64,000 nucleotides of DNA from positions 1-64,000 of the forward strand of contig PMSV01000001.1 in assembly GCA_003168265.1 (NCBI GenBank). The letters are read 5' to 3'. How positions within the stretch are numbered: the first letter of the stretch is position 1; each line of letters opens with the position of its first letter. The notes beneath the pieces are model-generated. The model worked only from the letters and a program-made list of their open reading frames with translations. It was not told the DNA's origin and searched no databases. Shown one piece after another: positions 28,597-36,930 of the stretch. The translations under genes were made by a program, and so were the position numbers. Source of the stretch: Chitinophagaceae bacterium. Lineage in GTDB: Bacteria > Bacteroidota > Bacteroidia > Chitinophagales > Chitinophagaceae.

Positions 28597-29229
28597 GTGG
28601 CGACTTTAAAAAAACTGGGCAGGTCATTTTACCGAAGAAAAAACGTGGTAGAGATCGCCAGGGATCTGATTGGAAAAATCCTGGTTACCGGATTTGATGA
28701 GATTTTGACCTCCGCACGAATTGTGGAAACCGAAGCCTATGCAGGAGTGATCGACCGGGCTTCGCATGCACATGGAGGCAGGAGGACAAAAAGAACGGAG
28801 ATCATGTATGCAAAGGGCGGCCATGCCTATATTTATCTCTGTTATGGTGTCCATCATTTATTCAATATCGTTACTAACGGGGAAGACGTGCCGCATGCCG
28901 TATTGGTCCGGGCGGCGGAACCACTGGAAGGGATAGAGCAGATGATGGAAAGGGCCGGACGCAAATCATCGAACAAAACGGATATCAGTTTAACCAGCGG
29001 CCCGGGCAATCTATCCAGAGCCCTAGGCATAAGCACCCACCACAGTGGAATAGACCTGCTTGGTGAGGAAATTTTCATCGCAAGCGACGGATTGCGGGTA
29101 GCCGATTCGGATATCATTTCCACTCCAAGGATCGGGGTCGAGTATGCAGGTGAAGATGCTATGCTGCGATACAGGTTCATCCTTAGAGGAAATCCTTATA
29201 TAAGTGCAAAAAAAATCTTTAAAATCTAG
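28597..29229 (+). CDS. 3-methyladenine DNA glycosylase (AAG/MPG type)
   Basis: 210 residues, GTG start at 28597 overlapping an in-line TAG. AAG-family glycosylases excise alkylated purines to start base excision repair. The characteristic motifs are visible: ARDLIGKILVT, the catalytic IVETEAY with its glutamate, DRASHAHGG, YVYICYGVHH-like AYIYLCYGVHHLFN, AVLVRAAEP and the SGPGNLSRALGI loop. It is full length for the bacterial family. Its 3' end overlaps the convergent PorP/SprF-like gene by 11 bp. Confidence 0.92.
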   Translation: MATLKKLGRSFYRRKNVVEIARDLIGKILVTGFDEILTSARIVETEAYAGVIDRASHAHGGRRTKRTEIMYAKGGHAYIYLCYGVHHLFNIVTNGEDVPHAVLVRAAEPLEGIEQMMERAGRKSSNKTDISLTSGPGNLSRALGISTHHSGIDLLGEEIFIASDGLRVADSDIISTPRIGVEYAGEDAMLRYRFILRGNPYISAKKIFKI

Positions 29230-30244
29230 GACAGGGTACTCCCTTGGGACCCGCTTTCTGAGCGATATAAATGAGAGAGATTTCTACCCCGCCCCGGGCT
29301 TCTGAAGCCGTCTCAAGGGAGGATATATTAATATCATAAGTCAGCCCCAGGCTGAAATTACCATAATCAAGTCCAACATAGGGAATAATGGCATCTGTCA
29401 GGTTGCTGAACCTCACCCATGATCCCAGGTAGAAATTTGTAGGGTTGTCCCTATCCTCATTTACCATGACGGACCATGCTCCTCCAAGTACGAATTCTTC
29501 AGCCCCGGCCTGGTATTGATAAAGCCCACTGAAATGGACATAGCTGGTTCCATCACCAAGGGGTTGGGCAACACCGCCATGCAGAGTATAACGGGGATGA
29601 AGTGTATAACTGTCATCGCCTAAAAAAGACTGTTTGGGACTGTTGATATGATAGATGGAGCCTCCTAAATAAAAATTATTCGCTCCTGTGGTTGAGCCAT
29701 TATAGAGGGCTCCTATATTCACGTCAAAGTAGTTGATGGTAACGGTCTTGTACGCAATAGCATCCTGGCTCTGTATGGTCCATCCGCCTTGTTCATCGAG
29801 CTGATCCTCAAAATGGAGCTTGGTTCCATCCAGTATCTTACTTGCATAAGTCCCCTGGAAACCCACACCGATGGAATTGTATCCGTCCGGATCCAGCGGA
29901 ATATGGTATGAAGTGGAAAGAGAAAGATAATTGCTGTTGAGTGCGCCTCCTGCTGTTTGATCGGTCATCGCCATCAAACCCACACCCCACATATTATTAT
30001 CCGGAAGCTTATTGCCCAATATGGGTGCATCAACAGAGACGGTCCCTGTAACAAAAGCATTGTTGATGGTTGGCCACTGGTCCCTGTAATTGCCGGCCAC
30101 ACGCAGGGCGCCGTTAAACTTACCTGTAAGCGCAGGATTTAGTGTCAATGGGGAAGCGAAAAATTGTGAGAATGCCGGATCCTGAGCTTTCAAAATATTC
30201 AGGGAGCAAATTAAAGGCAATAGATAAAGCGATTTCACTTTCAT
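29219..30244 (-). CDS. PorP/SprF-family type IX secretion-associated outer membrane protein
   Basis: 341 residues. The signal peptide is about 1-21 (MKVKSLYLLPL, cleavage near LKAQ). The start of the mature protein, DPAFSQFFASPLTLNPALTG, is the hallmark of PorP/SprF, and the rest is a beta-barrel pattern ending with a phenylalanine. PorP-like proteins anchor T9SS substrates, often those with type B sorting domains, at the outer membrane. The frame is open to 30415, but the signal peptide fixes the start at 30244. No large type B substrate is adjacent; the giant proteins here carry type A domains. It lies 167 bp downstream of upp on the same strand. Confidence 0.92.
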   Translation of the reverse strand: MKVKSLYLLPLICSLNILKAQDPAFSQFFASPLTLNPALTGKFNGALRVAGNYRDQWPTINNAFVTGTVSVDAPILGNKLPDNNMWGVGLMAMTDQTAGGALNSNYLSLSTSYHIPLDPDGYNSIGVGFQGTYASKILDGTKLHFEDQLDEQGGWTIQSQDAIAYKTVTINYFDVNIGALYNGSTTGANNFYLGGSIYHINSPKQSFLGDDSYTLHPRYTLHGGVAQPLGDGTSYVHFSGLYQYQAGAEEFVLGGAWSVMVNEDRDNPTNFYLGSWVRFSNLTDAIIPYVGLDYGNFSLGLTYDINISSLETASEARGGVEISLIYIAQKAGPKGVPCPRF

Positions 30245-30411
30245 AAAACAGTACGATGGTTTCAGGTCCATGAATAAGACATGATCTATATACGGGCGAT
30301 TCAGCAGGTCGGTTGTTTGTAAGGATTGGTTATGAAGACAGATTGCCGACTGGTCAAATGGGACTACAAAATAGTAAAAATTATTAAGAATCAAGATGCT
30401 CCTCAAAAATT

Positions 30412-31062
30412 TCACATCTGGACCTTGTTCCCGTAAGCCAAATCTCCGGCATCGCCAAGGCCCGGCACGATATAACCTTTTGCCGTCAGTTCATCGTCAA
30501 TGGCTCCGCACCAAATACGGCATTGTGGTTCAGTTCTTTTAACGTATTCAATTCCAACAGTACATGCGATCGCAACGACGATATGTATCATGGCCGGTTT
30601 CCCCTCTTCCCTGAGGAACTGGAGGGTCTTGACCAGAGAGGAACCAGTGGCCAGCATCGGATCGGAAATGATCACGACCCGGTTTTCCAGGTCCGGGCAG
30701 GACACATAGTCCAGACTGATCTCAAATGACCCGTCCCGGTTATGTTTTCTAAAAGCGCTGATAAAGGCATTGTCTGCCTTGTCAAAATAATTTAGAATCC
30801 CCTGATGAAGTGGAAGGCCGGCCCTTAGTATGGTAGCCAGGACAGGCTGTTCCTTCAATGTCTTTCCGGCAGAAATGCCAAGAGGGGTCTGGATTTCGAT
30901 TGGTTGGAATTCAAGTGTCTTGCTGATTTCAAAGGCAGCCACTTCACCGAACCTTTCCAGGTTGCGACGGAACCTCCATCTGTCCTTTTGTATTTCCTCG
31001 CTTCTCAGCTCATTGATCCACTCGCTGAGAAGGGAATAATGCTGGCTTAAATTGACAACCAT
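30412..31062 (-). CDS. upp: Uracil phosphoribosyltransferase
   Basis: 216 residues. It converts uracil plus PRPP to UMP in pyrimidine salvage. Visible signatures are ATILRAGLPLHQG, the PRPP-binding loop ISDPMLATGSSL and the C-terminal uracil-binding GLGDAGDLAYG. It is full length. It is divergent from anmK, with 72 bp carrying both promoters. The longer PorP frame overlaps it by 4 bp, but the chosen PorP start does not. Confidence 0.94.
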   Translation of the reverse strand: MVVNLSQHYSLLSEWINELRSEEIQKDRWRFRRNLERFGEVAAFEISKTLEFQPIEIQTPLGISAGKTLKEQPVLATILRAGLPLHQGILNYFDKADNAFISAFRKHNRDGSFEISLDYVSCPDLENRVVIISDPMLATGSSLVKTLQFLREEGKPAMIHIVVAIACTVGIEYVKRTEPQCRIWCGAIDDELTAKGYIVPGLGDAGDLAYGNKVQM

Positions 31063-31134
31063 AAAACGAGATTAAAATGCGAAATTGGCCTCCTGACAAA
31101 GCTAACTCTTAAATTTTAACCTAAAATTCTTTTC

Positions 31135-32241
31135 ATGTTGTACCGGGCGATCGGCCTCATGAGCGGGAGCTCCCTGGATGGTCTCGATCTGGCTTATGTC
31201 GAGTTTCATGAAAATGCCGGAAAATGGAATTTTGAAATTCTTCAGGCCGAATGTTATCTCTACGATGAGGACTGGAAGCAAAGCCTGAAAAATGCCGTGG
31301 ATTTGAACGCCCGCGATTACTTGCTACTACATACTGCCTATGGAAACTACCTGGGTAACTCGGTACAGCGTTTCATCTCGGAACACCAGCTTCCTTACCA
31401 GGTCCAACTCATCGCATCCCATGGCCACACGTCTTTTCACATGCCGGAAAAAAAAATGACCGCTCAATTAGGAGATGCTGCGGCCATTGCGGCAATAACC
31501 GGCATCAATACAGTGAGCGAATTAAGAGCGATGGACATAGCTCTTGGGGGTCAGGGGGCACCCATCGTTCCGATGGGTGAGAATTTGCTGTTCCCTGAAT
31601 ATGGTTTTTTTCTGAATATTGGCGGCATCGCAAACATCTCCTGCCGCTACGAAGGGTTTTTTACAGCCTTCGATTGCTGTCCGGCAAATAGCCTGCTCAA
31701 TGCCCTTGCTGAAAAAGCAGGATTGGAATTCGATGAAGGTGGAAAGCTTGCATCCCAGGGTAGGATTCAGACCAGCCTTCTCGAATCCCTGGACCGGATT
31801 GACTATTACGCTAAGCCCTACCCCAAATCACTTTCCAATGAATTAGCAACTTTAAACCTTTGGCCGCTGCTTATGGAATCGGGAGGATCAATTCAGGATT
31901 TAATCTGCACCTGTTGCGAACATATCGCTGGTCAGATAGCAGCCTCTGCCCAAGTCCTGATTCAGGATCTTGGCTTTGATACAGCACATAACTCAAAAAT
32001 GCTCTGCACAGGGGGCGGCTCATTGAATGATTATCTTATTTCCAGGTTAAAGCATCATTTGGCCGGTACAGGCATTGATCCTATCGTGCCCGACAAAAAA
32101 CTGGTGAAATTCAAAGAAGCCCTGGTCATGGCCCTGCTCGGCGTACTGCGCTGGAGGGAGGAAAATACGGTCCTGGCTTCAGTTACAGGAGCCAGCAGGA
32201 ACAGCATCGGAGGCTGTGTTTGGATAGGATTGGAAGCCTGA
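31135..32241 (+). CDS. anmK: Anhydro-N-acetylmuramic acid kinase
   Basis: 368 residues. AnmK phosphorylates and opens 1,6-anhydro-MurNAc from peptidoglycan turnover to MurNAc-6-phosphate in the cytoplasm. Signatures are the N-terminal GLMSGSSLDGLDLA (ATP site), ASHGHTSFHMP, TVSELRAMDIALGGQGAPIVP, LNIGGIANIS, and CTGGGSLNDYL near the C-terminus. Length is typical. The partner etherase MurQ is not seen in the window. Confidence 0.95.
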   Translation: MLYRAIGLMSGSSLDGLDLAYVEFHENAGKWNFEILQAECYLYDEDWKQSLKNAVDLNARDYLLLHTAYGNYLGNSVQRFISEHQLPYQVQLIASHGHTSFHMPEKKMTAQLGDAAAIAAITGINTVSELRAMDIALGGQGAPIVPMGENLLFPEYGFFLNIGGIANISCRYEGFFTAFDCCPANSLLNALAEKAGLEFDEGGKLASQGRIQTSLLESLDRIDYYAKPYPKSLSNELATLNLWPLLMESGGSIQDLICTCCEHIAGQIAASAQVLIQDLGFDTAHNSKMLCTGGGSLNDYLISRLKHHLAGTGIDPIVPDKKLVKFKEALVMALLGVLRWREENTVLASVTGASRNSIGGCVWIGLEA

Positions 32242-32356
32242 GTAATTTTGTGGCCTTATAACACTGGATTCAATTAAGAAATTTTTTGAGTGATGGTGAG
32301 TCTTGAAGATTTGGTTTATTTCTGCCCTGGACCAGCAGGCTTCCAAAATTTGGCCT

Positions 32357-33100
32357 CTACCAGCCCAATATCTGTTTCAACCTGGAATAGCCTGTCTTGC
32401 TTACGGGAACGGAAGCTCCTGATTTGAGGAGAAGAAGAAAACCTTCTTTCTCATAGGGTTCGATCCGGGTAATCTCGGTGATATTTACGAGCCAGCTCCT
32501 ATGTGTTCTCACAAAGACCTGGGGGTCCAGGTTCTGTTCGAAATGATTCATGGTTTTGTTCTTTAGAAAGACTCCTTCCTTTGTATGGATCCTCACATAA
32601 TCATCCGATGCTTCCAGGTAATGAATATCTTCCATCGGTATGATCTTTATTTTCCCTGCCATTTTTACGACCACCCTTTGTTTCTGCAGCGGCGACGCGG
32701 AAACCGATTCCAGTAATGCCTGAGTATTGCTTTTCTGCCGTCCGGTATGGGATTGATTCATCCAATTTTGCATCGCTTTTGCGAAACGCTCCTTACTGAA
32801 AGGCTTTAATAAATAGTCAACAGCATGGTTCTCAAATGCCTTGATGGCATACTCGTCAAAAGCAGTTGTGAATATGATTGCTGGCGGCTCCTCGATCAAT
32901 TCCAGCATCTCGAATCCATTGATTTTAGGCATTTGTATATCGAGGAAAATCAAGTCGGGCCGGTATTGTTGAATGAACTTGAGTCCCTCGAAACCATCTC
33001 CGCATTCCTGCGCAATTTCAATATCGGGATAGCTTTGCAAATATTCCTTAACGATGGACCTTGCCAGGGGTTCATCGTCTATGATTAATACTGTTTTCAT
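32357..33100 (-). CDS. LytTR-family response regulator
   Basis: 247 residues. A receiver domain (about 1-120) shows D8/D9, the phospho-acceptor D54 in FLDIQMP and KPFS. A LytTR DNA-binding domain (about 140-245) shows IHYLEASDDYVRIHT and FVRTHRSWLVN. It overlaps the kinase gene by 4 bp (ATGA), so translation is probably coupled and the two form a two-component pair. It is the last gene of a four-gene minus-strand operon with the LiaF-like and DUF4288 genes. A role in envelope stress is inferred from that context. Confidence 0.93.
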   Translation of the reverse strand: MKTVLIIDDEPLARSIVKEYLQSYPDIEIAQECGDGFEGLKFIQQYRPDLIFLDIQMPKINGFEMLELIEEPPAIIFTTAFDEYAIKAFENHAVDYLLKPFSKERFAKAMQNWMNQSHTGRQKSNTQALLESVSASPLQKQRVVVKMAGKIKIIPMEDIHYLEASDDYVRIHTKEGVFLKNKTMNHFEQNLDPQVFVRTHRSWLVNITEITRIEPYEKEGFLLLLKSGASVPVSKTGYSRLKQILGW

Positions 33101-34125
33101 GATTGAGGAATTTTGACAGTGGTAATGAAAAGGTTTTGGACGGCACTCGTTTGCAACAGATCGTTACGTGCGAAAAGCAAATAAAGCCTTCTTTGAACGG
33201 AATTCAAGCCAAAACCGGTTCCTTTTTTGGGCGAGGAAGTCTGCGGGTCAAAGGGGTTTTCAACGGTAATGTTGAGATATCCCGTTTCGGCCCTCACAGC
33301 AATTCTGATCGTAATATCATCCGTTGTATCATATAAACCGAACTTGATCGCATTTTCCACGATGGGTTGCAGTAAAAGTGGAGGCAATTTCATCGAACGG
33401 CAGAATTCATCAGATTGGATTACCGTGGATAGCCTGTGGCCGAAGCGCACTTTCTCAATTTCAAGATAAAGTTCCAGGTATTGCAATTCTTCTTCCAGGG
33501 GGACCAATTCCTTCTCCTCTTTTTTCAGGGTTCCACGCAGAAAATCTGATAACTGGTGTACCATTTTTCTGGCCTGTTCCGGATTGATCGAAACCAGGGC
33601 GCTGATAGAATTCAGGCTATTGAACAGAAAATGTGGTTGTAATTGTTGCCTCAGTTTAAATAGCTCCGCTTCTTTAGCAAGATTCTCCGCTTCCTGTTTT
33701 CTTGCATCCATTTCAGTTTGCTCTTTTTGTGTGTACCAAAGCAGACAGATACTTGCCATGCATCCCATGGTCAGAAAACCGATCGCGAAACGCAATGTCG
33801 AAGACCTGTTTACACTATCTAAATAAGATTCGTCGCGATGAAAAATTCCCCAAAGAAGGAGCCTCAAAATGATCAGCCAGAGACAGGCGAAACCAAAACT
33901 GATGACCAGCACATACCAATATTTTTCCTTTCTCGGCAGGTAATAACGCATATTATTGATGATCAGCAGGCAGCAGCCGGCTAATAATAGATTGCTTATC
34001 AGGCTATCGACACTGGCCTCCAGAATGCTCATCCCGTTTGACCTGAGAAATCCAAAATGACAAAGTCCCCAACATAGCCACCAGATGGAGAATGTCAATT
34101 GAAACTTATTATGGCTAAGATTCAT
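33097..34125 (-). CDS. LytS-type sensor histidine kinase
   Basis: 342 residues. Four hydrophobic segments lie at about 10-130, then a coiled stretch (about 134-160), the His_kinase domain with H165 in QLQPHFLFNSLNS, and an ATPase domain with PIVENAIKFG and GTGFGLNSVQRR. There is no separate periplasmic sensor domain, so sensing probably occurs in or near the membrane. It forms a two-component pair with the overlapping LytTR regulator. Confidence 0.92.
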   Translation of the reverse strand: MNLSHNKFQLTFSIWWLCWGLCHFGFLRSNGMSILEASVDSLISNLLLAGCCLLIINNMRYYLPRKEKYWYVLVISFGFACLWLIILRLLLWGIFHRDESYLDSVNRSSTLRFAIGFLTMGCMASICLLWYTQKEQTEMDARKQEAENLAKEAELFKLRQQLQPHFLFNSLNSISALVSINPEQARKMVHQLSDFLRGTLKKEEKELVPLEEELQYLELYLEIEKVRFGHRLSTVIQSDEFCRSMKLPPLLLQPIVENAIKFGLYDTTDDITIRIAVRAETGYLNITVENPFDPQTSSPKKGTGFGLNSVQRRLYLLFARNDLLQTSAVQNLFITTVKIPQS

Positions 34126-34163
34126 CGATGATAACTGCAGGATTGAATCCCAAATTTACTGAT

Positions 34164-34523
34164 CTAATTCAGGTGCAGGGATTTCTTCATGCTGTTTTCC
34201 AGTATATGCGCTGCTTTAAGGTTGGTTACTTTTATAAAGATATCTGCATCTTCGTCTTCGTATATCCTCGAATACATTTCCGCTCCGTCGATCAGGTCGT
34301 CCAAATGGTGCAGTTCGCTGACATTGATGAATTTCCAGTGTACCGGCTTTTGGGACGCATTCAAAAAATGATCCTGTTCGTTTTCTCCCAGCAATTGTGC
34401 TTTTTGAAAAGCATGGAATTCATCCTGGGCCCTGATCAGGCGCAGTTGTTCGTCAAATTGGGGCCGGTGACTACCATCCCCGCAGATAATCCGGTAAACC
34501 ATTTTTACTAAAAACCAGTTCAT
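34164..34523 (-). CDS. DUF4288-domain protein
   Basis: 119 residues. The N-terminus MNWFLVKMVYRIICGDG, then FDEQLRLIRAQDEFHAFQKA and WKFINVSEL, match the DUF4288 family known from Bacteroidota. There is no signal peptide or membrane segment, and the function is unknown. It lies 38 bp upstream of the kinase gene and 40 bp after the LiaF-like gene, inside the same operon. Confidence 0.85.
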   Translation of the reverse strand: MNWFLVKMVYRIICGDGSHRPQFDEQLRLIRAQDEFHAFQKAQLLGENEQDHFLNASQKPVHWKFINVSELHHLDDLIDGAEMYSRIYEDEDADIFIKVTNLKAAHILENSMKKSLHLN

Positions 34524-34563
34524 AAGAAGTGCATTAGTCTGATTAATGATCGTTACCCGAATC

Positions 34564-35355
34564 CTAATAATTTTTTATTTCAAAACCCCCGAAAAAGCAG
34601 GTTCCCTTCAGGATCAGCATTTTCTGAGAATTGCTGTTCCCGGTTTGTCTTCTCTTATCCTCCACTCCCCCGAATACAGGTGAGATCTGGTTACTGACCT
34701 GCCAGTCAGCCGGTACAATGATCTTGCCTCCGCCGAATCCGATTGTCATATCGATAACCGCAGTTTGGGTAAGGTCAGCTTGTGTGAAATCGAGTTCCAC
34801 ACCTCCCATAAAACAAGTGATATCGGCGCCCTTAAAGTTCTTGGAAATGATAATTCTCTGGGCGGATCCAAAGATGGCCGAGATTTCCAAAAATTCATCT
34901 GAACTCGGATCAACATTAAATGTCTTGGAAAATCCTTTAGATTCAAATCTCTTAGCCTGGCTTATGATCTTCTCCCGATGCCAATCGGCCCACTCAGTCC
35001 CGTGCCAGTTTCTCCTCCTTTTTGGCCTAAGGACAAGAACAAGTCCGATCCCGATAATTATAGCCGGACCGATAAAATGATGCAAGTCCATACCAAGATC
35101 CATTCGGTCAACTAGAAAGACGCCCCCAATGATCATTAAAATCACCCAGCCCGGATTGCGGAATTGGTGCCGGATTCCGATATAGAGCCCGATCACGATC
35201 AGGATCATGGGCCAACTGATAAGCCAGTCGGGGAAAAATGGAAAGGACATTTCCTTTAGGAAATAGACTGCTCCGACAAAGAGCAGAAACAATCCGGCGA
35301 GTATTCTTCCGTCATTCCTTGGTTCCGGTGTTATGTCTTTTTCTTCTGTATCCAT
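34564..35355 (-). CDS. LiaF-like membrane protein (DUF5668 plus C-terminal LiaF domain)
   Basis: 263 residues. Four hydrophobic segments between about 18 and 110 form the DUF5668/LiaF transmembrane region (RILAGLFLLFVGAVYF, WPMILIVIGLYIG). The cytoplasmic C-terminal domain is a beta-repeat with IFGSAQRIIISKNFKGADITC, FMGGVELDF, GFGGGKIIVP and CFFGGFEIKNY. LiaF restrains an envelope-stress kinase in Firmicutes. In Bacteroidota this family commonly sits next to LytS/LytR pairs, as here, so it is probably an accessory of that system; this is inference. Confidence 0.88.
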   Translation of the reverse strand: MDTEEKDITPEPRNDGRILAGLFLLFVGAVYFLKEMSFPFFPDWLISWPMILIVIGLYIGIRHQFRNPGWVILMIIGGVFLVDRMDLGMDLHHFIGPAIIIGIGLVLVLRPKRRRNWHGTEWADWHREKIISQAKRFESKGFSKTFNVDPSSDEFLEISAIFGSAQRIIISKNFKGADITCFMGGVELDFTQADLTQTAVIDMTIGFGGGKIIVPADWQVSNQISPVFGGVEDKRRQTGNSNSQKMLILKGTCFFGGFEIKNY

Positions 35356-35640
35356 AACTTAGATTTAAGGAAATAAAATTAGGCCTTCTAACCTGGTGGA
35401 AAAACCGGATTTAGGCCGCCCATCCTTAAAAAGCGGTGAAAGCCCCGGACCAGCCGGTAAAAAATTCTCCAGCGGGAGTCATTTAGGCTTTTCATTGCAA
35501 AAATACTGTAGAGGCCAGATTGTCAATAAATTACGAATACTTTAATTATAAACCCGCTTTTGTCTTTTTTGTAGAAATTTTTTAACAGTCCATTAAACTT
35601 ATTCACTTAAATACCTTCTTAAGAAAAACAAAAACTAGTT

Positions 35641-36612
35641 ATGAAAGCAAAAATCCTATTTCGCATGTCCTTGCTTGCCGCTGCGATCGCATTCACTGTG
35701 GTAGCTTGTAAAAAAGACAACAGCAGCTCAGGCAGCAACGGGACTACCAGCGCATCCGATGTACAAACCGCATCCGATGACCAAACTATGGTTTCTAATC
35801 AAGACGACGCTATTTCTGATGATGCCACGGCTGCATTGAACTCCAATGCTTCGATTTCCGGTGGTGCAGCTTATGAAGCTTCTGCTGCAAAAAGTGGGGC
35901 CAATACGCTCGGAGCCAGCATTATTCTGAAACCTTTCTGTGGTGCTACTATTACCGTGGATACTTCCAATGGCAGTAAGGTTATTACAATCGTTTATAAT
36001 GGAAATGATTGCCTGGGACGATTCTCAAAGAGTGGTACGGTAGTTATAACCTTGTCCAATAATGGTCACTGGAGGGATACGGGAGCCACTGTAAATATAA
36101 ATGTTGAAGCGCTCACGATTACCCGTAAGAGGGATGGCAAAAGCATTGTTTTCAATGGCACCAAGACCATTACCAATACCAGTGGCGGGCTCCTGATTGA
36201 TCTGGCTACCGTTGATTCTATCGTACATGATTTTTCAGCCAATATGAGTGTTACTTATCCAAATGGTAAGACCAAGAGCTGGACTTCTCAAAAGCATCAT
36301 GTATTTACTTATAACGGTGGCCTGGTTGAAACGACTACTGGTGGTGAAACAGGTACAAGCCGATATGGAGTAAATTATACGGTAACTATTACCCAACCTA
36401 AAGTGATTGACCAAACCTGCGATTTTAACCTGGTCGCCGGTCAGGATTCCACTTCCAGGGCAGATAATATTACTGCTATTATTACTTATGGGCTGACATC
36501 TACGGGTGCTGCCCAGACTTCCTGCCCTCTGCCCAGTGGCTGGCTCTATGCAGAATTGGTTTGGACCAATGGGAATAATGGAAAACAATACACTTATATT
36601 TTTCCTTATTGA
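35641..36612 (+). CDS. Predicted lipoprotein of unknown function
   Basis: 323 residues. The signal peptide has lipobox FTVVAC with C23 followed by KKD. Residues 24-85 are S/D/T-rich and low complexity; the rest is beta-rich with paired cysteines (CGATITV, NDCLGRFSKSGTVVI, TCDF, SCPLPSGW). It ends in YIFPY. It resembles the uncharacterised Bacteroidota lipoproteins with a long flexible linker; no enzymatic motif is seen. A strong terminator follows. Confidence 0.85.
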   Translation: MKAKILFRMSLLAAAIAFTVVACKKDNSSSGSNGTTSASDVQTASDDQTMVSNQDDAISDDATAALNSNASISGGAAYEASAAKSGANTLGASIILKPFCGATITVDTSNGSKVITIVYNGNDCLGRFSKSGTVVITLSNNGHWRDTGATVNINVEALTITRKRDGKSIVFNGTKTITNTSGGLLIDLATVDSIVHDFSANMSVTYPNGKTKSWTSQKHHVFTYNGGLVETTTGGETGTSRYGVNYTVTITQPKVIDQTCDFNLVAGQDSTSRADNITAIITYGLTSTGAAQTSCPLPSGWLYAELVWTNGNNGKQYTYIFPY

Positions 36613-36651
36613 TCGGAGTGATGATATAGGTTAGAATACGAGAATAATATT

Positions 36652-36692
36652 AAAAAAGGAGGCTGTCTCAAAAGAGATGGCCTCCTTTTTTG
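36652..36692 (+). terminator. Rho-independent terminator after the lipoprotein gene
   Basis: AAAAAAGGAGGC pairs with GCCTCCTTTTTT, and inner TCTC/GAGA pairs close an AAAA loop; a T run follows. The left arm continues into GGCTGTCTC, a stretch also found in the terminator after the fourth giant gene. Confidence 0.85.
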
Positions 36693-36751
36693 TCGGTTTA
36701 ATCTAAAATAGTCAATATGTGATCAATAAAATTTTTAATATTTCTAAACAA

Positions 36752-36759
36752 TATGTTTG
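36752..36759 (+). promoter_or_regulatory. Possible Bacteroidota-type -7 box
   Basis: TATGTTTG fits the TAnnTTTG consensus and would give a leader of about 165 bases before ATG 36931. The expected -33 TTG is not clear, so support is weak. Confidence 0.3.
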
Positions 36760-36930
36760 TACATTCGCCAATTCTGGTACCTAATTTGATGACTTAATTG
36801 GGTATTTAATTATTCCTGCCCCTTTGTTATGCTCATTATTGGTGATTTACTCAAGATTTTACCTCCTGATCTTACAAGAATCTTTGTTGGTCGTTAGCCT
36901 TGATTTTAAATTAGTTACAGCTGTCATTCT

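Larger units (their letters stand above)
36613..36930 (+). other. Intergenic region before the fourth giant gene
   Basis: It holds the lipoprotein gene terminator at its left end and a possible promoter box near 36752. The conserved TAAGAATGGATT element of the other giant genes is absent. Nothing else was recognised. Confidence 0.5.
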
